Part shown: positions 1-7,750 of the stretch, in pieces
Layout: every line of letters begins with the position of its first letter
How positions within the stretch are numbered: the first letter of the stretch is position 1
Assembly (NCBI GenBank): GCA_937872085.1
Contig: CALMQK010000065.1
Span: 1-21,326, forward strand
Direction of reading: 5' to 3'
DNA length: 21,326 nt
Source of the DNA: an uncultured euryarchaeote
GTDB taxonomy: Archaea; Thermoplasmatota; Thermoplasmata; UBA10834
Translations under genes and position numbers: made by a program
Notes under the pieces: model-generated
Told to the model about the DNA's origin: nothing
Seen by the model: only the letters and a program-made list of their open reading frames with translations
Database searches by the model: none

Positions 1-923
1 ATTTCACGCTGACCGTCAAGCACGAGCTCGAGCGTCTTCTTCTTCTCGACCTCGCCGACGACCGCTGCCGTGATGTCGACCCTTGCGAACTCCTCGATGA
101 CGATCTCCGTCCTCGCTTTCCGGCACGTGACCACGAAGCCACACCCCTGATAGCAGGTCAACCATTGGAGCAGGCCCAAGTTCGGGGTCTTCGGCATGGG
201 TATCTTCGATACGTCCACCGTCGCGCCCTTACCACTGGCTTCGAGCAGCATCCCCAGCGTCCCGAGGGCACCCGCGTTGGAGATGTCCTTCCCGGCGGTC
301 AGGTAAGGGGCGATCTTGTTCATCACCCTTATCTGCTTCCTCACGACCTCCTTGCTCTTCTTCGAAGTGGTGTCCCAGGAGTAAGGTATCCCTTCCGTGA
401 ATTCGCCATCCAGGTCGGAGGCGAAGATGATTGGGTCCTTCTCGCTGGCCCCGCTGCTGAGTATGAGTCTCGACCGGTCTGTCTTGCCGAGGATCGCCAC
501 GTCGATCGCCTGGTACGAGGTATCAGGGTGCAGATGCCCTCCGACGATCGGGGCGCCGAACTTGTCGGAGGCGTCCCGCATCCCCTCCACGATCTTCTCC
601 CGGACGCTCTCATCGCCGCAAGCTATCACGTCGACGAGTGCCACAGGAATGCCGCCCATGGCGGCGATGTCGTTGACATTCACCAGCACGGCTGAATAGC
701 CCGCCCAGTAGGGGTTCCTCTTGATCAGATCTTGGATAACGCCGTCCGCGGCCATCAGCAGAATCTCGCGGCCGCACTTGATTACCGCAGCGTCTTCGCC
801 GTATGCAGCGAGCACATCATCCATCTGGATCGGTATCAGCTTCCTGGCGACAGGTCCGATCGGCCCTTTTCTGATGATGCCCCTATACTCCCTTATCCTC
901 TTGACCAGCTCGGACAGATCCAC
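1..923 (-). CDS. AIR synthase-related protein (PurM/HypE/ThiL superfamily), 3' end cut by window
   Basis: About 307 N-terminal codons are present; the C-terminus lies beyond base 1. I translated this region directly. It carries superfamily marks: GEDAAV (about residue 42), ADGV, NVNDIAAMGG (about 82-91), a GGHLHPD stretch (about 128) and KDISNAGALGTLGMLLEAS (about 212-230). In this family these build the ATP/phosphate-binding half and the dimer interface. The members resemble AIR-synthase-related proteins annotated as methanogenesis marker 2 or the sll0787 type; the exact substrate cannot be read from sequence. I chose GTG 923 because a TATA-like TATTTAT (948-954) predicts a transcription start near 925, because GAGGG lies 11 nt upstream, and because family members start with an LxELxKxIR helix. 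GTG 932 is the alternative. It follows the winged-helix-like gene by about 40 nt and may be partly co-transcribed with it. Confidence 0.8.
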   Translation of the reverse strand, partial: MDLSELVKRIREYRGIIRKGPIGPVARKLIPIQMDDVLAAYGEDAAVIKCGREILLMAADGVIQDLIKRNPYWAGYSAVLVNVNDIAAMGGIPVALVDVIACGDESVREKIVEGMRDASDKFGAPIVGGHLHPDTSYQAIDVAILGKTDRSRLILSSGASEKDPIIFASDLDGEFTEGIPYSWDTTSKKSKEVVRKQIRVMNKIAPYLTAGKDISNAGALGTLGMLLEASGKGATVDVSKIPMPKTPNLGLLQWLTCYQGCGFVVTCRKARTEIVIEEFARVDITAAVVGEVEKKKTLELVLDGQRE

Positions 924-962
924 ATCAACCACATCCCTCGGGAATGGATAAATAGAATGCCC

Positions 963-1538
963 CTAAAGCTTCAACTGTGTCGTCTCCTTGACGAATGAGC
1001 GCGAATTGTACGCCTCGATAACGGCATCGGCCAGCACCTGCACGAACTTCTCCTCCATGTCGTTCTCGACGATGATCGGCACGTCGCTGTGCGGCACCTT
1101 GTACCCCATCCTCGTCAGTATGACCTTCGCCTCCGCACGCTCCTCATTCGTCGCCTTCCTTCCATCGACCGCACCGCCGATACCGCAGCGCCTGACCTCC
1201 ATGTCGAAGACAGGCCTCTTGAACAGCTTCTGGAGCGAGTAGGCAGCGAGCGTCGCTCTCTCATCCTCCGTCCTGCCGTACCTCACGCAGCTCTCACCAA
1301 TAACCTCGTAGAGATTCTTCTCTCTGGACACCGAGATCGAGAATACCTTGGACGGCTTGATGTCCCTCTGCTTCAGCACGTTCATGTCGGCGAGGGCTTT
1401 CAGATAACCCGTCAGCTCGAGACGATGGAGCTTCACGCCCCGCGATGCTAGCTCGCGGGATACACCACTGATAGAAGCCGACTCCTTCTTCAGGATCTCG
1501 AGGACGAGCTCCTTCATGTCCTTCTGAGGAGAGAACAT
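963..1538 (-). CDS. Winged-helix-like protein with unknown C-terminal domain
   Basis: 191 aa, not recognised as a named family. The first 65 residues look like a winged helix: a helix ELVLEILKKES, a second helix SISGVSRELASRG, and a recognition-helix-like KLHRLELTGYLKALADM followed by a basic strand. The rest contains a distinctive RRCGIGGAVDGRKATNEERAEAK segment and ends in a helical region. No membrane segment is seen. A longer start at 1610 exists, but TTTTATTA (1563-1570) predicts transcription starting near 1540, so ATG 1538 as a leaderless start fits; ATG 1517 is possible. The N-terminal fold suggests nucleic-acid binding, and the C-terminal part may bind a ligand or another protein; both are inference. 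It lies just after the site-2 protease gene on the same strand. Confidence 0.7.
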   Translation of the reverse strand: MFSPQKDMKELVLEILKKESASISGVSRELASRGVKLHRLELTGYLKALADMNVLKQRDIKPSKVFSISVSREKNLYEVIGESCVRYGRTEDERATLAAYSLQKLFKRPVFDMEVRRCGIGGAVDGRKATNEERAEAKVILTRMGYKVPHSDVPIIVENDMEEKFVQVLADAVIEAYNSRSFVKETTQLKL

Positions 1539-1562
1539 TGCCCGACTTGGTAACAGATTTGG

Positions 1563-1570
1563 TAATAAAA
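1563..1570 (-). promoter_or_regulatory. TATA box of the winged-helix-like gene
   Basis: TTTTATTA on the minus strand, predicting transcription at about 1540, next to ATG 1538. It supports a leaderless start and lies just upstream of the site-2 protease coding end region in transcription order. Confidence 0.55.
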
Positions 1571-1611
1571 ACCTTGCGCGCAGCCAGTCGGATACGGCAA
1601 CGGAATACACT

Positions 1612-3231
1612 CTAATGATTCAGTGCGGGGCCGACGAGCTGCCAGAGTATCAGGCCGAGCACCACCAATGCGAGAGCGAGGACGACTTTGCCGACGATCC
1701 TGTCCCTCTGCTCCTTCGTGTAGGTCCTACCCGTCTTTGAGAGCAGGTAGTCCATGAAATCACGGAACAGGTAGCCTCCATCCAGGGGCACGGCAGGTAG
1801 GACGTTCGTGAGGCCTACCATGAGATTCAGCCAGAATATCCAATACAACGAATTCGCGAGTATCCAGAACGCGCTGTCCGGCATCCAGCTCAGCGCGTGC
1901 GCGGGGTGGTAGATGTCCGTGACCGGCGTCCTCAGGGGCGCAAGGTGCAGGAACGGAAGAGCGATGAGCCTCAGCGCAGAGAAGGAGTAATCGGTGAACG
2001 ACCTGTCTCCTTTGAACGGCTGCGCCAATGCCTCCTGGTAGTAGCTGGCGTTCTCGACCTGCATCCCCAGGTTGGAGAATCCCGCGCCCAGGAAACCGAC
2101 TCCATGATAGTCTGGACTGTTTTGCGCTGGGTCGAACTTCTCGTAATACTGGAACTTGTCGGACAACTTGATCGTCGAGATGGAAGAATTCACCACGAAC
2201 CTTCCCGTCGAGCTGTCATAGCTCATCGCCGTGACATTGATGGTCTGCCCGGCGTGCGTGTGTGCCATGACGCTCCTCAGGGCCAGGTCTCCCCCGATGA
2301 CGGTGTCGTTGAGTGATGTCAGGACCATCCCGGTCTCCAGGCTGGCGTTGGCGGCCGCAAATCCGCTGGTCGTGAAGGCGACGACCAATCCGTCCGTCAT
2401 GTTGACTGATCGGAGCTGGCCCGCGTAGTAATATGAGACGGTCACGAGTGCGCCTGGATGAGGTGAGACTCTGGAATCCAGATCGGTCGCGCTGGATATG
2501 GACGTCCCATCGATCGAGACCACGACGGAGTTCGCGGTCAGGCCGGACCTCTCAGCGGGAGAGCCCACGACCACTCCACCCGTCGTGACGGATATCAGTG
2601 CGCCTTCGTGTGTCGGCTCCAACGAGGACATGAAAACGCCAGAGAACAGTGACAGCACGACCAACGAGAGCATTATGTTCGTGCCAGGGCCGGCGGCATA
2701 GAGCTTTGCTCTCTTGCTCCGGGTGGCCTCTTGGATATCCTTCTCATCCGGCTCCACGAAGGCTCCGATTGGAAAGACCAGGAACACCAGGCCCAGTGAC
2801 TGCACCTTCATGCCGCCTGCCCGGGTCAGTATCCCGTGGGCGAATTCGTGCACGACGATGGCCACGACCAGACCGAGTATGCCGTACCCGATCGGGATGA
2901 TCGGGTTGATCCCGGGGATTCCAAGGACCAGCTGAGGCGACGGTGCGGTCTTTATCTGTGGGACTATGGTCGCCTCCCAGATCAGGAGGACCATGATGGC
3001 GATCATCGATAGCAGGCATACCCAGAGTGCGACCTTGCCGTACCAGGACCAGAAACGCCTCTTGGAAGCAACTCTATCGATGAACGCCTTTCCCCTGCGG
3101 GTCTTCCACAGCAGCAGTGGGCCTTGCAGGCTCATGCTGTGCCTGTCGAGCCACTTGGTCCTCTTCAGGACATAGATAAGACCCAAGTAGGCCAAGAAGA
3201 CGATGAGTGCGATTACGTAGCCGTTTATCAT
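1612..3231 (-). CDS. Site-2 protease family intramembrane metalloprotease (M50) with PDZ domains
   Basis: 539 aa. The zinc motif HEFAH is at residues 128-132 inside a hydrophobic helix, and the second M50 motif NVLPAVPLDGG is at 476-486, whose Asp completes the zinc site. Membrane segments lie near 5-22, 67-86, 113-135, 143-160, 184-203, 453-475 and 515-533. Between the catalytic helices sits an extracytoplasmic region with one clear PDZ domain (about 215-280, GSPAERSGL) and a second PDZ-like repeat (about 290-335, LETGMVLTSLNDT). In this family such proteins cut transmembrane substrates, often anti-sigma factors or membrane-bound regulators; the substrate here is unknown. An ATTAATA box (3268-3274), overlapping the stop of the upstream gene, predicts a leader of about 14 nt before ATG 3231. 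Confidence 0.92.
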   Translation of the reverse strand: MINGYVIALIVFLAYLGLIYVLKRTKWLDRHSMSLQGPLLLWKTRRGKAFIDRVASKRRFWSWYGKVALWVCLLSMIAIMVLLIWEATIVPQIKTAPSPQLVLGIPGINPIIPIGYGILGLVVAIVVHEFAHGILTRAGGMKVQSLGLVFLVFPIGAFVEPDEKDIQEATRSKRAKLYAAGPGTNIMLSLVVLSLFSGVFMSSLEPTHEGALISVTTGGVVVGSPAERSGLTANSVVVSIDGTSISSATDLDSRVSPHPGALVTVSYYYAGQLRSVNMTDGLVVAFTTSGFAAANASLETGMVLTSLNDTVIGGDLALRSVMAHTHAGQTINVTAMSYDSSTGRFVVNSSISTIKLSDKFQYYEKFDPAQNSPDYHGVGFLGAGFSNLGMQVENASYYQEALAQPFKGDRSFTDYSFSALRLIALPFLHLAPLRTPVTDIYHPAHALSWMPDSAFWILANSLYWIFWLNLMVGLTNVLPAVPLDGGYLFRDFMDYLLSKTGRTYTKEQRDRIVGKVVLALALVVLGLILWQLVGPALNH

Positions 3232-3267
3232 CTGGACTGACCCGCGTCCAACCCATGAGACTTCAGG

Positions 3268-3274
3268 TATTAAT
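3268..3274 (-). promoter_or_regulatory. TATA box of the site-2 protease gene
   Basis: ATTAATA on the minus strand, overlapping the TAA stop of the 143-aa gene. Predicted start near 3245 leaves a 14-nt leader, so the protease can be expressed independently. Confidence 0.5.
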
Positions 3275-3701
3275 GAGTTTCATCCTTCCCTGGCGGGTGG
3301 TCAGCGGGGTCCTCAGGTGTGAGCTTATGTCTGGCCCATTCCTCGTCTGAGACCTGGTCATAGACATCAGCCTCTGCATCCTTGCGCTGCTCCCCCTCGA
3401 CGCCCTGCAGCGAGAGACGGATGATCTGGTCCTTCTTCAGTATCCAATAATGGATCCGCCAGAGCTTGCCCTTCTTGAGGAGGACCTCCTCCTGTGTGGA
3501 AGTCAGCAGTCCTTCCTCTTCGAGCATGTAGAACACATCGCGATCGTCGGATGTCAGTCGGTTGTCGATGACTTCGTCAGTGTATCCGAAGAAGCTCATG
3601 AGATACTCCGCGAGGTTCTTGATCTCGCTGTCGGACATTCCTTTCTTGCCGACGGTCTTCTTCAGCGCGGCCTCAACCTGTTGCATTGTGACAACAGTCA
3701 T
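3270..3701 (-). CDS. Uncharacterised acidic protein, possibly DUF6015-like
   Basis: 143 aa, soluble, no signal peptide or membrane segment. The N-terminal 80 residues look helical and could form a winged-helix-like or four-helix unit (LKKTVGKKGMSDSEIKNLAEYLMSFFG; a DVFYMLEEEGLL helix; then basic strands KLWRIHYWILKK). The last 40 residues are charged and probably disordered. It resembles small proteins seen mainly in Thermoplasmata (DUF6015 is my best recollection; not verifiable here). A TTTTTAGC element near 3732-3738 predicts transcription from about 3709, giving a leader of roughly 8 nt to ATG 3701. It sits between the MptE-like gene and the site-2 protease on the same strand. Function unknown. 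Confidence 0.75.
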   Translation of the reverse strand: MTVVTMQQVEAALKKTVGKKGMSDSEIKNLAEYLMSFFGYTDEVIDNRLTSDDRDVFYMLEEEGLLTSTQEEVLLKKGKLWRIHYWILKKDQIIRLSLQGVEGEQRKDAEADVYDQVSDEEWARHKLTPEDPADHPPGKDETH

Positions 3702-3761
3702 CCCAATCCCATCCGGGAATCGATTGCTGGGCTAAAAACATGTCGAATCAGGCGTTCCCCG

Positions 3762-4361
3762 TCAAGGCGACGCGTATGTGATCCGAACGCCGCCCTCCGC
3801 GAGGATGTCGAGGATCGCCTTTGCCCAGCGCAGTTTGCGTCTTTTGACGTCCTTGCTCTTGCCAACCTTGCTCGACGGACTGTCGAAATCGAATCCGGCG
3901 AGCAATATCTCCTTCGCCCCAAGTTCGGCGCAGATGCACGCGGCCCTGTCCCCGTCGGTGAACCCCCCGAGGTTGTACATTTCAGTTGGTGGAGGGCACT
4001 GGCAGGTCCCGACGACCGGGCCGACGAACCGGCTGACATAGCGGTCCAGTGCCGCCTGGTTGTCTCCGTGGGCATGGATGAACGTGACCGCCCCATCTGA
4101 GTTCAAGCTGATCTGGTCCTCCACGATCCCGTCCAGGTCAGTCACGATCATGTCGATGCTGATCCCGGCATCGGCCACGATCGACGTCGCCGCGTCCGCG
4201 ACGACGACGTATCGATCTATGCTCATCGATGAGAGCTCGTCCGCCAAGGAGTCCCCTCCGCCACAGACAAGGACCGAACGTGGGACCGTCTTCCTGACCC
4301 TGGGGAGCGTCTCCACGCCCCGGTTTCCAAGCATCCCTGCGAGCTTCTTGGCGCTCCTCAA
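3762..4361 (-). CDS. mptE: MptE-like 6-hydroxymethyl-7,8-dihydropterin diphosphokinase (start uncertain)
   Basis: Archaeal enzyme family that transfers diphosphate from ATP to 6-hydroxymethyl-7,8-dihydropterin in tetrahydromethanopterin/folate-type cofactor synthesis. Diagnostic stretches are VLVCGGGDSLADEL (glycine-rich loop), IVTDLDG, FIHAHGDN, GTCQCPP and NLGGFTDGDRAA followed by ILLAGFDFD. The only conventional start that keeps most of the protein is TTG 4361, but the reading frame is open 26 codons further up to a TGA at 4442-4440. That extension encodes a family-like N-terminus (KPETWQPLYERICKDFGYDP). It contains no ATG, GTG or TTG before 4361; a CTG lies at 4433. The TGA is also the stop of the upstream DUF373 gene, in the same frame. 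So translation probably starts at a non-canonical codon near 4433, or the annotated N-terminus is short. Confidence 0.85.
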   Translation of the reverse strand: MRSAKKLAGMLGNRGVETLPRVRKTVPRSVLVCGGGDSLADELSSMSIDRYVVVADAATSIVADAGISIDMIVTDLDGIVEDQISLNSDGAVTFIHAHGDNQAALDRYVSRFVGPVVGTCQCPPPTEMYNLGGFTDGDRAACICAELGAKEILLAGFDFDSPSSKVGKSKDVKRRKLRWAKAILDILAEGGVRITYASP

Positions 4362-4439
4362 GTCCTCTGCAGGGTCGTATCCGAAATCCTTGCAGATGCG
4401 TTCGTAGAGAGGCTGCCACGTCTCCGGCTTCAGGGCGAA

Positions 4440-5567
4440 TCACGCCCCTTCGGCGGCGTCCTCCGCTCTCGCCGCCTCGTTCCTCAGGGACGCGTAGAGG
4501 AACGAGCTGAATATGGCGATGAGGATGCCCGTGATCATCTCCGCGAATATCACCACGAGATCTGCCTGGCTCTTCCAGACGAAGAACTCCATCGCATCGA
4601 CTGCACCCTGGATGATGAAACCGGTCGCGAGCACCGAGACCATCATCACTATGAAAGACCACTTGATCTTCCCCGTCTGGAGGAAGGCGGTCACTGATTT
4701 CCCGCTTTCGTAGACGAACACCCCGAAGACGAAGAACCATGCAACCCCCGAGGCGAAAAGGAGGATGGATATGGCGAGGCTGCGCTCGTTCGGAAGCAGT
4801 CCCTCCCTGTAGACAGTGGCCATGTCGTATCCGACCAGCACACCCACGACGAAGAGGACGAGAGCCACGATCGCGAAGGGTATGGTCAGACTGCCTTGGC
4901 GTATCGCTCTCTTCGCCCGAAATATCCGTTGCCTCATGAATGATGCCCATTGATAGGCCCATCCTATGAGATACAGGCCCAGTACGATTCCCAGGACCCC
5001 GAGGGCCATCGAGGACGGTATCTTGATGATGTCAGTGATGGTGAGCAGCGTGAAAAGGCTCCAGAGAATAAGGAGCGTCGATATCGGGACTATCCACTTC
5101 CGGCGCATCTTCACGTCGCGGAGGGTCTTCGCTATCATGTAGTACGTGCCCTCGATGCTCCTGCTCTGTTTCACGTAGACGCGCTTGACAGAGTCGATCT
5201 TGATCCTCGATGAGATGACTGGATAGATCGATTCGTCCTCTGCTCCGTCGCTCACGAGTATGGCGCGACTGGGCTTGACCACCTCCAGCACGTTCTCGAG
5301 TTGGTTGCTGAGTATGAGGTCGGACTGAAACCCGACATGTATGTCCCCAGAGATCGTTGCGATCTCTGCGTCCATGCCCCGCTTGACCAGGTCGTCATAG
5401 AGCTGCAGTCCAGAGAGAATGGTGTTGGTGTCTACCTCCTCCGGGTCCGCGAGCCCGAGGGCTATCACGGCCTTCAGATTCTCTTCTCTGCCAATGACTG
5501 GCCCGTGTATTCCGGCCTTCACGCCGAGGTCATCGTCGCGATCCACGCACAGAACTAGTGTTTTCAC
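4440..5567 (-). CDS. DUF373 family membrane protein
   Basis: 375 aa. The soluble N-terminal part (1-155) begins MKTLVLCVDRDDDLG and contains GPVIGREENLKAVIALGLADPEEVDTNTI-like and ILVSDGAEDE stretches typical of archaeal DUF373, a family of unknown biochemical function with Rossmann-like repeats. From about 157 there are six predicted membrane helices (158-180, 186-205, 227-247, 264-286, 302-322, 336-360). GTG 5567 is chosen because the conserved N-terminus starts exactly there, and AT-rich boxes at 5584-5599 place transcription at or next to it, so the mRNA is probably leaderless. The stop TGA is in frame with the following MptE-like gene with no gap, which suggests translational coupling. 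It diverges from the zinc-ribbon gene. Confidence 0.88.
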   Translation of the reverse strand: MKTLVLCVDRDDDLGVKAGIHGPVIGREENLKAVIALGLADPEEVDTNTILSGLQLYDDLVKRGMDAEIATISGDIHVGFQSDLILSNQLENVLEVVKPSRAILVSDGAEDESIYPVISSRIKIDSVKRVYVKQSRSIEGTYYMIAKTLRDVKMRRKWIVPISTLLILWSLFTLLTITDIIKIPSSMALGVLGIVLGLYLIGWAYQWASFMRQRIFRAKRAIRQGSLTIPFAIVALVLFVVGVLVGYDMATVYREGLLPNERSLAISILLFASGVAWFFVFGVFVYESGKSVTAFLQTGKIKWSFIVMMVSVLATGFIIQGAVDAMEFFVWKSQADLVVIFAEMITGILIAIFSSFLYASLRNEAARAEDAAEGA

Positions 5568-5583
5568 TGTGAACGGGTAATGC

Positions 5584-5599
5584 GATAAAGGTGTATTTG
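5584..5599 (-). promoter_or_regulatory. Promoter of DUF373 gene
   Basis: Two AT-rich TATA candidates on the minus strand, CTTTATC (5584-5590) and AAATACA (about 5593-5599), lie 20-30 nt before GTG 5567. Spacing of about 26 nt from the second box to the start fits a leaderless archaeal promoter. No experimental support. Confidence 0.5.
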
Positions 5600-5654
5600 A
5601 GCATCGCTCATCTAGACGTTGCCAGTCTATGTCGTCGTCGTTCGCTCAATAACG

Positions 5655-5663
5655 CTTAAATAA
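5655..5663 (+). promoter_or_regulatory. TATA box for zinc-ribbon gene (leaderless)
   Basis: CTTAAATAA centred about 27 nt before ATG 5686. That spacing places the transcription start on the start codon itself, so the gene is predicted to be leaderless. It shares the 118-nt divergent spacer with the DUF373 promoter. Confidence 0.65.
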
Positions 5664-5685
5664 TGACCTGATAATTATCTGTGCA

Positions 5686-6324
5686 ATGGGCAAAAAAATG
5701 GAAGAGCCTGAAGTCAAGAAGGAATGCCCGAGCTGTGGGCTCGGGGTTGCCCTGGATTCGACCGTATGCGAGTTTTGCGGCTGGGATTTCGAGGAGGAGG
5801 ACGAATGGATCCTCCAGATAGAGAAGCTCGAACGCGACCTCATGCTCGAGAAGCAGAAGTTCGAGCCGGGTACGGTCAATCAGAAGATCGAGTCCACCCT
5901 GCACAATCCCTCGGTAGAGAGGATAGAGATCATTCGAGCACGGCAGGAGCAGAGTGTTTCAGACCGTTCGTCTGGCGAGACATCCGGGCCGCTCCCCACT
6001 GGGAGGTCAGAGCCCGCAAGACATGCTTCTTCCCCGCCTACGACCTACGGAGAGCAGAGAGGGCTCCGAGAGGCGAGACCGTCGGAGATGGAGATCAGGA
6101 GGTCCACGGCGACCCCTCAAGAACAGCGGGAAGAGATGCCGGAACCAGTCTCCACCCGCTTCGGAAGGGAGCCATCCCCCGGTTTCAAGCCGGCAGCCCA
6201 ACCGGCCCAAGCGAAGGTGCGCAGGGTGCGCACCGTGAAGGCGGCACAGATCGATGAGGACCAGCAGGAGATGCCCGACAGCGGCTCCGGGAAAATGAGA
6301 TTGGTTCGAAAAGTGAAGAAGTGA
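5686..6324 (+). CDS. Zinc-ribbon protein with disordered, basic C-terminal tail
   Basis: 212 aa. A four-cysteine zinc ribbon at the N-terminus (C14, C17, C28, C31; CPSCG and CEFCG) is followed by an acidic segment and a charged helix (about 39-60) likely to form a coiled coil. Residues 75-190 are rich in Pro, Ser, Glu and Arg and probably disordered. Near the end a short basic motif occurs twice, VRRVRTVK (about 178-185) and MRLVRKVKK (204-212), both fitting RxVRxVK. The ribbon suggests nucleic-acid or protein binding; the repeated basic motif could contact RNA, DNA or an acidic partner. No enzyme signature. ATG 5686 is fixed by the TATA spacing. Function unknown. Confidence 0.75.
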   Translation: MGKKMEEPEVKKECPSCGLGVALDSTVCEFCGWDFEEEDEWILQIEKLERDLMLEKQKFEPGTVNQKIESTLHNPSVERIEIIRARQEQSVSDRSSGETSGPLPTGRSEPARHASSPPTTYGEQRGLREARPSEMEIRRSTATPQEQREEMPEPVSTRFGREPSPGFKPAAQPAQAKVRRVRTVKAAQIDEDQQEMPDSGSGKMRLVRKVKK

Positions 6325-6420
6325 CAAGCCTCGACCTGGCGGTCTGCTCGATCTATCGACGGGCCAGGAACCATCTGTGTTAAGTATGCCGTCATGGATT
6401 ACTTTCCGACGGGTCAGTCA

Positions 6421-7062
6421 ATGCGTATTCGATGGCATGGACACGCGTGTTTTGAGATCGAAGGAAGCGTCAAGATAGTCACCGACCCTCATGACGGCAA
6501 GTCCCTGGGCATACCCGCACCCTCGGTCAAGGCGGACCTGGTGCTGGTCTCGCACGATCATTTCGATCACAACTTCATCAAGGGCGTCGAAGGAGCTGAC
6601 ACGAGCGTCCTGACGATGCCTATCATGACCGTCGAGAAAGGGGTCCGGGTAGAGGGGATCCCTGCCTCCCACGACAGCGAGGGTGGCTCGAAGAGGGGCA
6701 AGATAACCATGTTCAGGTTCGAGCTGGACGGCACTTCGTTCTGCCACCTGGGTGATCTTGGGCACGAGCTTGACGAATCCCAGGTCGAGAAGATCTCCCC
6801 GGTCGATGTCCTGTTCGTACCCGTTGGGGATGTCTTCACGATAGGTCCTGAGGCGGCCCATCGCGTCATCGAGAAGGTGAAACCGAAGGTGGCCATACCG
6901 ATGCACTACCGCGTCCCGGGCCTGGGCCTCTCCATTCAGCCCGTACAGAACTTCTTGAGGCTGTGCGACCAGCGCCGCATCGTGAAGATGGGCAACGAGG
7001 TGGAGTTCACGGGCGACGAGCTTCCTTCGGACGGGACCGATGTCTGGGTATTCTCAAAATGA
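6421..7062 (+). CDS. UPF0173 metal-dependent hydrolase (metallo-beta-lactamase fold)
   Basis: 213 aa, the usual family length. It begins MRIRWHGHACFEIEG, the typical UPF0173/UlaG-like opening, and carries the metal-binding motif HDHFDH (45-50), a conserved ASHD (82-85), HLGDLGHE (109-116) and AIPMHY (158-163). These residues hold one or two divalent metals for hydrolysis; the natural substrate of this family is unknown. An in-frame ATG at 6394 would add nine residues, but a TTAAGTA box at 6380-6386 predicts transcription from about 6409, and the family N-terminus starts at 6421. It converges on eif6, with only 7 nt between the two coding ends. Confidence 0.9.
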   Translation: MRIRWHGHACFEIEGSVKIVTDPHDGKSLGIPAPSVKADLVLVSHDHFDHNFIKGVEGADTSVLTMPIMTVEKGVRVEGIPASHDSEGGSKRGKITMFRFELDGTSFCHLGDLGHELDESQVEKISPVDVLFVPVGDVFTIGPEAAHRVIEKVKPKVAIPMHYRVPGLGLSIQPVQNFLRLCDQRRIVKMGNEVEFTGDELPSDGTDVWVFSK

Positions 7063-7069
7063 GACTCGA

Positions 7070-7729
7070 TCAGAATAAAGACAGACCGTCGTCCAGCCTA
7101 CCGAGCTCTATGGGAGTGGATTTGGACCCCACGTAAGCCCCCTTGCTGTTCGCGACCGCACAGGCGCCAAGGTATGGCGTCCCGTAATTCAGAGTCGCAA
7201 CGGTCGCTGGGACCCTGAACAGTTCTGACAGCCACTTGAGTTCGTCCTCGCTGGTCCTAGGATGGCAGACGACCCCTTTCGAAGTCGCGATGCCCACGGA
7301 ACCGACTGTCTCGATCCCAGCAACACTCCCTCTCTGGACCTCGACCCCGAGCGTGTCCTGTAGCCGTTTCACGGTCTTGTCCGATACCCCGGGATTGACG
7401 AGCGCGGCCCTGTCGTTGACAAGGATGTTGTTGCCGGCAGCATTGAACTTCTCCTCCATCTTGGTGATCCGGAGTCCCTTCGGGAATCTCGCGAGCTCAT
7501 GCGGCTCAGCGAAGTTCGTCACGATGACGCCATTGGAATTCATTGCCACAATAGATCCGACTATCGTGGCACCTGCGATGATCGTGCGCACCATCCCGAC
7601 GCCGAGGGTCTGTGCCAGCTCCTTCACGACCTTTGGATCGGTCGTCTCAGCGACGACGGCGAGATCCTCGCTCGCGGCGCAGTACACGCCTATGTATGGA
7701 CTGCCGTTGATATCCCCGATCCTAAGCAT
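7070..7729 (-). CDS. eif6: Translation initiation factor aIF6
   Basis: 219 aa. aIF6/eIF6 binds the large ribosomal subunit and prevents premature joining with the small subunit. The sequence shows the repeated pentein architecture: each of five units of about 45 residues begins with a strand-rich segment such as YIGVYCAASEDLAVV, IVGSIVAMNSNGVIV, VNDRAALVNPGVS, TVGSVGIATSKGVVCHP and YLGACAVANSKGAYVG. ATG 7729 is preceded by an in-frame TTG (7732); the ATG is preferred, with a purine-rich AGGACAGGG upstream. It is the last gene of the block, 21 nt after rpl31e. The genes for LX and prefoldin alpha that often follow in archaea are not here; the next gene converges. Confidence 0.96.
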   Translation of the reverse strand: MLRIGDINGSPYIGVYCAASEDLAVVAETTDPKVVKELAQTLGVGMVRTIIAGATIVGSIVAMNSNGVIVTNFAEPHELARFPKGLRITKMEEKFNAAGNNILVNDRAALVNPGVSDKTVKRLQDTLGVEVQRGSVAGIETVGSVGIATSKGVVCHPRTSEDELKWLSELFRVPATVATLNYGTPYLGACAVANSKGAYVGSKSTPIELGRLDDGLSLF

Positions 7730-7750
7730 CAAGTCCCTGTCCTAGAACAA

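Noticed and set aside
4138..4962. 274-codon minus-strand frame across the DUF373-MptE junction
   Set aside because: It overlaps both genes in another frame, its composition is Arg/Gly/His-rich shadow-like, and it shows no family motifs.
6394..6420. Nine-residue N-terminal extension of the UPF0173 hydrolase
   Set aside because: The predicted transcription start lies downstream of ATG 6394 and family members begin at the MRIRWHGHACF segment.
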